Assembly: GCA_045586785.1 (NCBI GenBank)
Contig: JAZNBA010000041.1
Location: forward strand, 1 to 19,788
DNA from: UMGS1002 sp045586785
GTDB taxonomy: Bacteria; Bacillota; Clostridia; Oscillospirales; CAG-272
Reading direction: 5' to 3'
DNA: 19,788 bases
The notes under the pieces were generated by a model. That model had not been told where the DNA came from and searched no databases. It was given only the letters and a program-made list of their open reading frames with translations. This document shows, piece by piece, positions 1 through 5,927 of the stretch (the stretch's first letter is position 1; every line of letters starts with the position of its first letter). The position numbers and the translations under genes were made by a program.

Positions 1-27
1 TCAAAAAAATAATTACAAATATATAAA

Positions 28-114
28 TTATATCATATGCTTATCCTTGTTTCGTTGCCCTTGAATACAGCAATCCTCGTTTCTTAATCCGAAATCTTGA
101 TATGAAACTGTCAT
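28..114 (-). CDS. Possible 28-residue small protein, divergent from the XRE regulator
   Basis: This short reading frame starts with ATG at 114 and stops with TAA at 28. It is supported by its surroundings rather than by similarity. An AAGGAG ribosome binding site lies 7 bases upstream of the ATG, and a perfect consensus promoter (146-174, minus) lies just before that, giving a leader of about 25 bases. The peptide begins MTVSYQDFGLRNED, contains a Cys-Cys pair near the middle and is rich in charged and polar residues, with no membrane segment. I recognise no family. An overlapping frame starting at 130 has no ribosome binding site and is less likely. It could be a real micro-protein controlled by the adjacent repressor, or the remnant start of a decayed gene. 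Confidence 0.35.
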   Translation of the reverse strand: MTVSYQDFGLRNEDCCIQGQRNKDKHMI

Positions 115-145
115 AATTTTGCTCCTTCATATTTATTATAACAAC

Positions 146-174
146 ATTATAACACCGAATGGTGTTATTGTCAA
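146..174 (-). promoter_or_regulatory. Consensus sigma-A promoter reading leftward
   Basis: On the minus strand TTGACA (174-169) is followed by a 17-base spacer and TATAAT (151-146), an exact consensus. The spacer is largely filled by one 16-base arm of the operator pair at 151-188, so a bound repressor would block it. It would drive the small ORF at 28-114 and whatever lies beyond the left edge. Confidence 0.75.
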
Positions 175-188
175 CACCATTCGGTGTT
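151..188. promoter_or_regulatory. Paired palindromic operator, likely bound by the XRE protein
   Basis: AACACCGAATGGTGTT (151-166) and its exact reverse complement AACACCATTCGGTGTT (173-188) are separated by 6 bases. Each 16-mer is also a dyad (AACACC...GGTGTT), so the site offers two dimer-binding palindromes, typical of autoregulated phage-like XRE repressors. It sits between the leftward promoter and the start of the XRE gene at 235. A TATAAT at 196-201 probably serves the rightward gene, but no well-spaced -35 is visible. That this protein binds here is an inference from position. Confidence 0.65.
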
Positions 189-234
189 AAAACTATATAA
201 TAAATTTGCAAAATTCTGATTAGGAGAAAATGCA

Positions 235-444
235 ATGTTTATATATAGTCGAGTAAGAGACTTGCGCGAAGATCACGACAAAACCCAACGTGAAATAGCC
301 GAAATGCTTAATATGCAACTAACGGTTTATCAAAGATACGAGCGCGGCGAGAGAGAACTGCCGCTTTGGGCGGCTATCCGTTTGGCTGATTATTATCGGG
401 TTACTTTGGATTATTTAGTCGGTCGTACAAATATAAAAAAATGA
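235..444 (+). CDS. Small XRE-family helix-turn-helix transcriptional regulator
   Basis: This 69-residue protein is almost entirely one Cro/C1-type helix-turn-helix domain, about residues 6-63. The core TQREIAEMLNMQLTVYQRYE is the helix-turn-helix signature, followed by ELPLWAAIRLADYYRVTLDYLVG, the usual fourth and fifth helices. The ATG at 235 follows a GGAGAA ribosome binding site. There is no effector or peptidase domain, so it probably acts as a simple dimeric DNA-binding repressor. Upstream lies a double palindrome (151-188) that most likely serves as its operator, controlling both itself and the divergent promoter. A terminator follows directly. The family assignment is firm. The target genes are inferred. 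Confidence 0.93.
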   Translation: MFIYSRVRDLREDHDKTQREIAEMLNMQLTVYQRYERGERELPLWAAIRLADYYRVTLDYLVGRTNIKK

Positions 445-445
445 G

Positions 446-482
446 ATATTCCTCTTAAAAACATTTAAGGGGAATATTTTTT
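446..482 (+). terminator. Intrinsic terminator after the XRE gene
   Basis: A stem pairs ATATTCCTCTTAAA with TTTAAGGGGAATAT (one G-T pair) and is followed by a run of T residues to 482. It begins two bases after the stop codon of the XRE gene. Confidence 0.8.
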
Positions 483-534
483 CTATACCGCTTTGTTATT
501 ATCAAAAATTTTTCAAAAAAATTTTCAAAACCTA

Positions 535-562
535 TTGACAAATAAAAAATTTATGGTATACT
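535..562 (+). promoter_or_regulatory. Promoter for perR and rubrerythrin
   Basis: TTGACA (535-540), a 16-base spacer and TATACT (557-562), with a TG at 554-555 giving an extended -10. A partial dyad GGTATAC...GTACC overlaps the -10 (555-573). It could be a PerR operator for autoregulation, but it does not match the Bacillus PerR box well. Confidence 0.7.
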
Positions 563-597
563 TTAATTGTACCAAATCTCAATAAGGATTTAATACT

Positions 598-990
598 ATG
601 ATTGCAAAAAGAAATACCATTCAAAAGCAAATTGTTTTTGAAGTTCTCACCAAGATGCACAATCATCCTTCTGCGGGTATGGTCTATGAGGCGGTGAACG
701 CGGAGTATCCCAACATCAGCCGCGCCACGGTGTTCAGAATACTGGCGGAGGCGGCAGACGAGGGCAAAATACTTCGGCTCAAGCTCAACGACTCCACCGA
801 CAGATACGACACCACTACCTTTCATCATCACCACATCGTTTGCCGCGAATGCGGTCACGTCGCTGACGTGGACATCGATTTTGATGAAAGTAAGCTGCTG
901 GACAGGGCAGTAGGACATGAGGATTTTCAAGTTGAGAAAAGTCACATTGAGTTTGTCGGCATTTGCTCAAAATGTCGAAATAAAATATAA
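598..990 (+). CDS. perR: PerR-type peroxide-sensing Fur-family repressor
   Basis: This 130-residue protein is a Fur-superfamily metalloregulator, which represses peroxide-defence genes until its iron-loaded form is oxidised by hydrogen peroxide. A winged helix occupies residues 1-75, including NISRATVFRILAEAADEGKI. The dimerisation and metal domain follows with HHHHIVCRECGH. Two CxxC pairs (C82/C85 and C123/C126) form the structural zinc site. Candidate regulatory-metal ligands are H23, D71, H77, H79 and D90. An aspartate at the last position is characteristic of PerR rather than Fur. The gene sits 34 bases upstream of reverse rubrerythrin, a known PerR target in Clostridium, which supports PerR over Fur or Zur. 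An AAGGA site lies upstream of the ATG, and a good extended -10 promoter precedes it. Confidence 0.88.
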   Translation: MIAKRNTIQKQIVFEVLTKMHNHPSAGMVYEAVNAEYPNISRATVFRILAEAADEGKILRLKLNDSTDRYDTTTFHHHHIVCRECGHVADVDIDFDESKLLDRAVGHEDFQVEKSHIEFVGICSKCRNKI

Positions 991-1024
991 TAAAATTTAA
1001 ATAATATTATTGGAGGAATTTGTC

Positions 1025-1570
1025 ATGAAAAAATGGAGATGCAAGGTTTGCGGAGAGATCGTTGAGGGTGAACACGCACCCGAAAAGTGCCCCCTTTGCA
1101 AGGCACCCGCAGAAAAGTTTGAAGAGGTAGTTGAAGCTGAAAAGACCTGGGCAGCAGAGCACGTAGTAGGCGTTGCTAAGGATGCTCCCGCAGAGATCAT
1201 CGAGGGTCTGCGCGCTAACTTCAACGGCGAATGCATGGAAGTCGGTATGTATCTTGCAATGGCAAGAGTTGCACATAGAGAGGGTTATCCCGAGATCGGT
1301 CTGTACTGGGAAAAGGCTGCTTGGGAAGAGGCAGAGCACGCTGCCAAGTTTGCAGAGTTGCTTGGTGAGTGCGTATCCGCATCCACTAAGGAAAACCTGA
1401 CTGTCAGAGTTGAGGCTGAGAATGGCGCTACCGCAGGCAAGTTTGAGCTGGCAAAGATGGCAAAGCAGCTGAATCTTGACGCTATCCACGACACCGTCCA
1501 CGAGATGGCTCGTGACGAGGCTCGTCACGGCAAGGCATTTGAGGGACTCCTCAACCGCTACTTCAAATAA
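1025..1570 (+). CDS. Reverse rubrerythrin (rubredoxin domain at the N-terminus)
   Basis: This 181-residue non-haem diiron protein reduces hydrogen peroxide to water in anaerobes, using electrons passed through its rubredoxin centre. The order of domains is reversed relative to classical rubrerythrin. The rubredoxin-like Cys4 iron site comes first (CKVCG at C6/C9, CPLCK at C22/C25), and the four-helix ferritin-like domain follows at about residues 55-180. Diiron ligands are visible in the helices NGECMEVGMYL, EEAEH (E102/H105) and DEARH near the C-terminus. Clostridium acetobutylicum revRbr has this layout and is PerR-repressed, matching the perR neighbour here. The start at 1025 is chosen because GGAGG (1012-1016) lies at proper distance. 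A TTG at 1010 overlapping that site is less likely. A strong terminator follows. Confidence 0.93.
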   Translation: MKKWRCKVCGEIVEGEHAPEKCPLCKAPAEKFEEVVEAEKTWAAEHVVGVAKDAPAEIIEGLRANFNGECMEVGMYLAMARVAHREGYPEIGLYWEKAAWEEAEHAAKFAELLGECVSASTKENLTVRVEAENGATAGKFELAKMAKQLNLDAIHDTVHEMARDEARHGKAFEGLLNRYFK

Positions 1571-1580
1571 GTACATTTCA

Positions 1581-1608
1581 GAGGAGTGAATATTCACTCC
1601 TCTTTTTT
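1581..1608 (+). terminator. Intrinsic terminator of the perR-rubrerythrin unit
   Basis: A perfect palindrome with 11-base arms, GAGGAGTGAAT/ATTCACTCCTC, occupies 1581-1602 and is followed by six T residues. Confidence 0.9.
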
Positions 1609-1633
1609 GACAAAATAACACAGGAGGAACACT

Positions 1634-1951
1634 ATGAAAAAATTATTAACTTTATTTGTCACTTTAATTTTGACTTTAGCGCTTTCCGCCTGCGCCGCTG
1701 CAGCCGGAAGCCCTGCCGCAGGGTCAAACGACCCGTCAACCGCTATCACCCGCGAAAGAGCGCTTGAGATCGCTCTTGACAAGGCGGGCGTGAAGCAGTC
1801 GGATATTCACGATCTGGATATCGAGTTGGACCGCGAGCGCGGCACCACGGTCTGGGAAGTGGATTTTGACCACGGAAATTTGGAATATTCCTATGACATT
1901 AACGCCGAAACGGGCGAAATTACAAAAGTCGAACGCGAAAGAGATCGTTGA
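1634..1951 (+). CDS. Small PepSY-domain lipoprotein
   Basis: This 105-residue exported protein has a type II signal peptide (KK then a hydrophobic stretch) ending in the lipobox LSAC, with C20 as the lipidated cysteine. A short low-complexity Ala/Gly/Ser/Pro linker follows. The C-terminal part, from about residue 38, matches the PepSY fold: ITRERALEIALDKAG, then WEVDFDHGNLEYSYDINA and ETGEITKVE. PepSY domains occur in peptidase inhibitors and envelope-stress proteins of Bacillota. The specific role is unknown. AGGAGG lies 6 bases before the ATG. The gene begins only 25 bases after the rubrerythrin terminator with no clear promoter between, so it may depend on read-through or a promoter inside the preceding gene. 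The polarity-rich mature part and lipobox suggest it sits on the outer face of the membrane. Confidence 0.85.
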   Translation: MKKLLTLFVTLILTLALSACAAAAGSPAAGSNDPSTAITRERALEIALDKAGVKQSDIHDLDIELDRERGTTVWEVDFDHGNLEYSYDINAETGEITKVERERDR

Positions 1952-2062
1952 AAGCTTTGATAGACGGAATAAAAATCGGCAAAATGAGACTATATCTTGA
2001 AGGCTTGTGAAAGAATCAGCGCTTGAGAGAGATATCTCGATAAATAATCTAATGATTTTTGG

Positions 2063-2089
2063 GGGCGCGGCGCAAGCCGCGCCCTTTTT
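2063..2089 (+). terminator. GC-rich intrinsic terminator after the PepSY gene
   Basis: GGGCGCGGC and GCCGCGCCC flank a GCAA tetraloop and are followed by five T residues. The roughly 110 bases between the PepSY stop and this hairpin show no other recognisable feature. Confidence 0.9.
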
Positions 2090-2117
2090 GTTAAAAATAA
2101 TAGATAAATTTGGAGTA

Positions 2118-2146
2118 TTGACAAAACGACCTTGTTGTGTTATAAT
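2118..2146 (+). promoter_or_regulatory. Consensus promoter of the SOS cassette
   Basis: TTGACA (2118-2123), a 17-base spacer and TATAAT (2141-2146) match sigma-A consensus exactly. The predicted start point, about 2153, coincides with the LexA operator at 2154-2167. This intrinsically strong promoter should therefore be silent until LexA is cleaved. Confidence 0.9.
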
Positions 2147-2153
2147 CATATCA

Positions 2154-2167
2154 CGAACACGTGTTCG
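2154..2167. promoter_or_regulatory. LexA (SOS) operator
   Basis: CGAACACGTGTTCG is a perfect palindrome and fits the Bacillus/Clostridium SOS box CGAACRNRYGTTYG at every position. It overlaps the transcription start and lies 24 bases before the polymerase ATG. Confidence 0.93.
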
Positions 2168-2191
2168 AGATATGCGAAAAGAGGTGAAAGG

Positions 2192-3691
2192 ATGAGAAAG
2201 CGTACATATATAGCAATAGACCTGAAGTCTTTCTATGCTTCCGTGGAATGCATGGAACGCAAGCTCGATCCTTTAACCACTAATTTAGTAGTGGCAGATT
2301 CCGGCAGAACAAATAAAACCATCTGTCTTGCGGTATCTCCCAGCTTAAAATCTTATGGAATACCCGGAAGACCGAGGCTTTTCGAGGTCGTCTCAAAGGT
2401 TAAGCAAGTGAATGATCAAAGACGCTGGAGTGCTCCCGGCAGAAAACTGGTCGGTTCTACATTTAATAACAACTTACTGAAACAAGATAAGTCTCTCGCT
2501 CTTGATTATATAGTCGCTTCTCCGAGAATGGCGTTGTATATCGAATACAGCACAAGAATATACGATATTTATCTTAAATACTTTGCTCCCGAGGATATAC
2601 ACGTTTATTCGATAGATGAAGTGTTCATCGACGCGACAGCATATCTGGGCACATATAAAATGTCTCCGCGAGACCTTACAATGAAGGTGATTCTCGAGGT
2701 TTTAAAAGCAACGGGAATCACTGCAACCGCCGGCATAGGAACTAATCTGTATTTATGCAAGGTAGCTATGGATATTGTTGCAAAGCAGATGTCCCCCGAC
2801 AAAAACGGTGTAAGAATTGCCGAAATAGACGAAGCGAGCTATCGAAAGATGCTTTGGGATCATCGACCGCTGACCGATTTTTGGCGAGTCGGGCGCGGAT
2901 ATGAGAAAAAGCTCCAAGCTTACGGAATGTATACTATGGGAGATATAGCGCTCAAATCGATAGAGAACGAAGAATTGCTGTATAAGCTGTTTGGAGTAAA
3001 CGCCGAACTGCTTATAGATCACGCCTGGGGCTGGGAGCCTTGTACTATGGGGAACATCAAGGAGTACAGACCGCTATCCAACAGTATGAGCTCGGGTCAG
3101 GTGCTTCAATGTCCGTATGAATTTCAAAAAGCCAAGCTTATAACAAGAGAAATGTGCGATCTTCTGGTGCTGGATCTTGTGGAAAAGCATATAGTTACCA
3201 ATCAAATAGTATTGACAGTAGGGTATGACGTCGAATGCCTGAGCCGAGGCGATATTTCATATACAGGTGAAATTACTATAGACCATTACGGAAGACAAGT
3301 GCCAAAGCACGCTCACGGAACGGCTAATCTTTCGGGATATACTTCGTCTACGGTGGAGATCGTTAATGCAACAATGGACCTCTTTGATAGAATTGTAGAC
3401 AAAAAGCTTTTGGTACGAAGAATAACTATCAGCGTTTGTAACCTGAAAGATGAGTCGGTGCGGAAGCAGAATAACGCTCCGATCCAAATGACCTTGTTTG
3501 TTGATTATGATGAACTGGAAAGACAAGAGCAAATTCGGGAAGCAGCTTATGAGCGCGAAAAGCAGAGGCAAAACGCCATCATCGACATAAGAAAGAAGTT
3601 CGGAAAAAATGCAATTCTTAAAGGTATGAATTTTGAAGAGGGAGCAACCACTATTGACAGAAATCTTCAAATAGGCGGACACAAGGCATGA
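2192..3691 (+). CDS. Y-family (UmuC/UvrX-like) translesion DNA polymerase
   Basis: This 499-residue error-prone polymerase should copy past DNA lesions during the SOS response. The catalytic carboxylates are visible as IAIDLKSFYASVE (D10) and YSIDEVFID (D142, E143). A thumb/helix-hairpin-helix region follows near residues 215-260, then a little-finger domain. QMTLF at residues 432-436 matches the Qxx(L/M)F beta-clamp-binding motif, and a charged, probably helical tail follows. The N-terminal GIPGRPRLFEV region resembles the UvrX/YqjW branch of Bacillota rather than DinB. ATG 2192 is preferred over an in-frame codon at 2132, because GAGGTG/AAAGG lies just before it and 2132 lies upstream of the predicted start point. 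The stop overlaps the next gene by 4 bases. Arg codons are mostly AGA, unlike neighbouring housekeeping genes. Confidence 0.92.
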   Translation: MRKRTYIAIDLKSFYASVECMERKLDPLTTNLVVADSGRTNKTICLAVSPSLKSYGIPGRPRLFEVVSKVKQVNDQRRWSAPGRKLVGSTFNNNLLKQDKSLALDYIVASPRMALYIEYSTRIYDIYLKYFAPEDIHVYSIDEVFIDATAYLGTYKMSPRDLTMKVILEVLKATGITATAGIGTNLYLCKVAMDIVAKQMSPDKNGVRIAEIDEASYRKMLWDHRPLTDFWRVGRGYEKKLQAYGMYTMGDIALKSIENEELLYKLFGVNAELLIDHAWGWEPCTMGNIKEYRPLSNSMSSGQVLQCPYEFQKAKLITREMCDLLVLDLVEKHIVTNQIVLTVGYDVECLSRGDISYTGEITIDHYGRQVPKHAHGTANLSGYTSSTVEIVNATMDLFDRIVDKKLLVRRITISVCNLKDESVRKQNNAPIQMTLFVDYDELERQEQIREAAYEREKQRQNAIIDIRKKFGKNAILKGMNFEEGATTIDRNLQIGGHKA

Positions 3692-4095
3692 ATGAAAAAT
3701 ACGAAAAAATAGTCGACCTGCCTCATAAGCAGTCTTCTACAAGAAAGCACATGTCGCTTTACGACAGAGCAGCTCAATTCGCGCCCTTCGCGGCGTTGAC
3801 GGGATATGAGTCTTCTATAAAGGAAACTTCAAGGTTAACTACCCAACGCTTAGAGCTCGATGACTACGAGATAGAGAGACTTAATTATAAGCTGCAGGTC
3901 ATAGCCGAGCATTTGGGGGAAATGAAAGTTGCCATAACGTATTTTATTCCCGACGCCCGAAAGAGCGGCGGTGAATATGTTACAAAGACAGGAATCGTAA
4001 AAAATATTGAAGAATATCAAAAGACCGTTGTTATGCAAGATAAAACAATAATTCCCATGGAAGAAATAGTCAATATTGAAGAGGTGCTTTTATGA
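3688..4095 (+). CDS. YolD-like family protein
   Basis: This 135-residue protein carries the YolD-like signature (PF08863), MSLYDRAAQFAPFAALTGY at about residues 22-40. A helical, charged middle follows, then a beta-rich C-terminus ending in a hydrophobic LL. In Bacillus, YolD-family proteins are encoded beside the Y-family polymerases UvrX and YqjW, and are thought to be accessory partners playing a part analogous to UmuD or ImuA. Biochemistry for the family is thin, so the partner role here rests on context. The start overlaps the polymerase stop (ATGA) and its own stop overlaps the LexA start in the same way, implying translational coupling and roughly matched amounts of the three proteins. 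In Bacillus the YolD-like gene usually comes first. Here it follows the polymerase. Confidence 0.88.
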   Translation: MNEKYEKIVDLPHKQSSTRKHMSLYDRAAQFAPFAALTGYESSIKETSRLTTQRLELDDYEIERLNYKLQVIAEHLGEMKVAITYFIPDARKSGGEYVTKTGIVKNIEEYQKTVVMQDKTIIPMEEIVNIEEVLL

Positions 4096-4715
4096 GACCA
4101 AGAAATGAGCAAGCGAAACAAGCGGTATATGAGTTTATTAATGAATATATCAGGGAGTATGGAGTCAGTCCGAGTACACAAGAGATAGCGGATGGTATCG
4201 GAACCACGAAATCCTGTGTTTCCAAATATATAAACCGATTGATACAAGAGGGACGAATAGAAAGATACGGACGGTATCAATTAGCTACAAAGCAAAACCG
4301 ATTTTCGGCTTATCAAATGCCTGTCATCGGAGCGGTGGCTTGCGGTAAACCCAAATTGGCTTTTGAAGATATTAAGGCATATATTCCTTTGGACGAGTCT
4401 TTGTCACGCGGCGAATACTTCGGGTTGATAGCCGACGGAGACTCTATGATAGACGTTGGAATACATAGCGGAGATATCGTATTTGTCAGGAAGCAAGAGA
4501 CCGCAAATGACGGCGATATAGTAGTAGCTATGATAGAGGATGAGTATTCCGACGAGGTAACAACTACTCTGAAACGATTTTTCAGAGATCCGAAAAACAA
4601 AAAATATATTCTGCATCCGGAGAATAAGAATCAAGATGATATAATTGTCGATAAAGTACGTATTCTCGGAAAAGCGGTCAGAATATATAAGAATATAGAA
4701 GAATATCCTATTTAA
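4092..4715 (+). CDS. lexA: LexA-type self-cleaving SOS repressor
   Basis: This 207-residue protein is a full LexA homologue. Residues 1-65 form the winged helix-turn-helix that binds SOS boxes (VSPSTQEIADGIGTTKSCVS). Residues 78-207 form the S24 peptidase domain. The catalytic Ser is S118 in GDSM and the Lys is K161 in TTLKRF. The cleavage site is C84-G85 in GAVACGKP, a Cys-Gly bond like that of UmuD rather than the Ala-Gly of Escherichia coli LexA. It is the last gene of an operon whose promoter carries a perfect LexA box, so it should repress itself and the polymerase until RecA filaments trigger self-cleavage. It may be the cell's main LexA or a cassette-specific paralogue. The window cannot tell. 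Confidence 0.9.
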   Translation: MRPRNEQAKQAVYEFINEYIREYGVSPSTQEIADGIGTTKSCVSKYINRLIQEGRIERYGRYQLATKQNRFSAYQMPVIGAVACGKPKLAFEDIKAYIPLDESLSRGEYFGLIADGDSMIDVGIHSGDIVFVRKQETANDGDIVVAMIEDEYSDEVTTTLKRFFRDPKNKKYILHPENKNQDDIIVDKVRILGKAVRIYKNIEEYPI

Positions 4716-4772
4716 TTATTTGATGACTTAACGAGTCCATGGGAGACAATATAAATTTATGAAATTATTATC

Positions 4773-4804
4773 AAAAAAGAGCGATCCTCGGATCGCTCTT
4801 TTTT
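4773..4804. terminator. Bidirectional intrinsic terminator
   Basis: GAGCGATC and GATCGCTC flank a CTCG loop, with A runs on the left and T runs on the right, so the hairpin can end transcription from the lexA side and from the convergent gene ending at 4803. Confidence 0.9.
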
Positions 4805-5357
4805 ACTGATCATATTTATCGTCCTGTTCAAACACGGTCTCAAAAAATTCTCGCACCGCGCGAGGATTGCGGACGCGGTATGCCGCGCACTTGGCATTGC
4901 CCCACTCGTTATACTGCTCTGACGCATTGAATATCATGCCGGCGTTGTAGGTGGCGTCATTTTGCGAGCCTTGGGTGTTTTCATATATCCAACTGTTATC
5001 TGCCGCCCAGACCACGGTGAAATTCTCGTTGAATAAAAAGTATTGTACTCGATGATCCGATGTTTCAAGAACTATCGTGTTTTCCCGATCGAAAAATGCA
5101 TAATTGCCGACCGATCTTTGCGATAATTTTAAACCGTCCAGAACTTTTTCGGAGATAGGTTGAACGTCCTCGCTGTTTATGAAGTGAGTGTGGTGTTGAC
5201 TGTCGCCTATCCAAATATAAAAATCGTCGTCGCGGCCTATACATTCGGCAATGTCCCACACGCTGTGCGAGGGACGGAGCATGAAAAACAGTGCGCCGCC
5301 GATTAGCATGACCGACAAAACGACCGCCGTCAGTGCGATAACAGTGCTTTTTTTCAT
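4803..5357 (-). CDS. Membrane-anchored protein of unknown function
   Basis: This 184-residue protein starts with KK and one hydrophobic segment at about residues 5-27 (VIALTAVVLSVMLIGGALFF), either an uncleaved anchor or a signal peptide. The remaining roughly 155 residues are hydrophilic and presumably extracytoplasmic, rich in aromatic residues and Asp/Asn with a likely beta-rich fold (for example DDDFYIWIGDSQHH). I recognise no domain. ATG 5357 is chosen because AAGGAGG lies just upstream. An in-frame ATG at 5396 has no such site and would start inside the promoter region. A promoter (5387-5415) separates it from the upstream SLOG gene, so the two may be expressed independently. It shares a terminator with the convergent lexA. 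Confidence 0.75.
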   Translation of the reverse strand: MKKSTVIALTAVVLSVMLIGGALFFMLRPSHSVWDIAECIGRDDDFYIWIGDSQHHTHFINSEDVQPISEKVLDGLKLSQRSVGNYAFFDRENTIVLETSDHRVQYFLFNENFTVVWAADNSWIYENTQGSQNDATYNAGMIFNASEQYNEWGNAKCAAYRVRNPRAVREFFETVFEQDDKYDQ

Positions 5358-5386
5358 GGCAGACCTCCTTGGCGTGTGTTGGGATA

Positions 5387-5415
5387 ATTTTAACATAGGT
5401 CGAGAAGGATGTCAA
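5387..5415 (-). promoter_or_regulatory. Promoter for the membrane-anchored protein
   Basis: On the minus strand TTGACA (5415-5410), a 17-base spacer and TAAAAT (5392-5387). The -35 lies 4 bases beyond the stop of the upstream SLOG gene. Confidence 0.75.
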
Positions 5416-5418
5416 CAT

Positions 5419-5883
5419 TTATTTATCGTCGGACATCATTGCGACGTTGACTATTCTTTTACCTTTCTTTTGTGCATATTTCAATGTGGTATATGCGCCG
5501 CCGAAGTCGGTTTCTACAAACGCTATTAAAAGGTCGGAGTTGTCGATCATCCACTGATTTCTTTTTGTGATAGCTGATTTGAAATGCGTTGCGGAGTCTA
5601 TCGGATAGTAAATTTCATCGTAATATTTTTCATAATATTCTCCGTCCTTCATTTTGTAGGGAAGAACTAAGATAAGGGAACTGTTTTGATGTCCAAGCGA
5701 TTTTTGCACTCTTTTGATTTCTGATGCGACTAAAATATCAAAATCACCGTTACGCCCAATATAAAACTCGACAAATTCCTTTGTTTGAATTAAATTTTTC
5801 AATATTTCTTGTAATCGCTTTTCGATATGGCGTGTGTTATTTATCTTACTGTGACCGATAAACGAGACCCGATACAATTCCAT
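5419..5883 (-). CDS. SLOG-fold (DUF1273/YpsA-like) protein
   Basis: This 154-residue protein resembles the SLOG superfamily of Rossmann-like nucleotide-binding proteins, which includes YpsA and DprA relatives. It begins with a beta strand and the family turn VSFIGHSK (G10, H11). NQWMIDNSDLLIAFV (residues 109-123) and DFGGAYTTLKYAQKKGKRIV (126-145) correspond to the later strand, the Gly-rich loop and the helix of the fold. SLOG proteins are thought to bind nucleotides or nucleotide-derived signals. No catalytic role can be given. ATG 5883 is preferred because AAAGG lies 8 bases upstream, whereas ATG 5889 is too close. The frame stays open far upstream, but that part lies in a foldback and a terminator and is probably not translated. 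A structured leader precedes the gene, suggesting RNA-level control. Confidence 0.8.
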   Translation of the reverse strand: MELYRVSFIGHSKINNTRHIEKRLQEILKNLIQTKEFVEFYIGRNGDFDILVASEIKRVQKSLGHQNSSLILVLPYKMKDGEYYEKYYDEIYYPIDSATHFKSAITKRNQWMIDNSDLLIAFVETDFGGAYTTLKYAQKKGKRIVNVAMMSDDK

Positions 5884-5899
5884 AAGCATTACCTTTAAC

Positions 5900-5927
5900 A
5901 AAAAAGTGCGCAACCGAAGCTGCGCAC
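5900..5927 (-). terminator. Intrinsic terminator in front of the SLOG gene
   Basis: Reading leftward, GTGCGCA and TGCGCAC flank an 8-base loop and are followed by six T residues. The right-hand strand has no T run, so it acts only leftward. It ends 4 bases before the AAAGG ribosome binding site of the SLOG gene and 24 bases after the foldback element. It therefore either ends a free small RNA or works as an attenuator. Confidence 0.85.

Noticed and set aside
2132..2191. Upstream in-frame start for the Y-family polymerase
   Set aside because: It would overlap the -10 and the LexA box, ahead of the predicted transcript start. The ATG at 2192 has a good ribosome binding site and begins the conserved domain.
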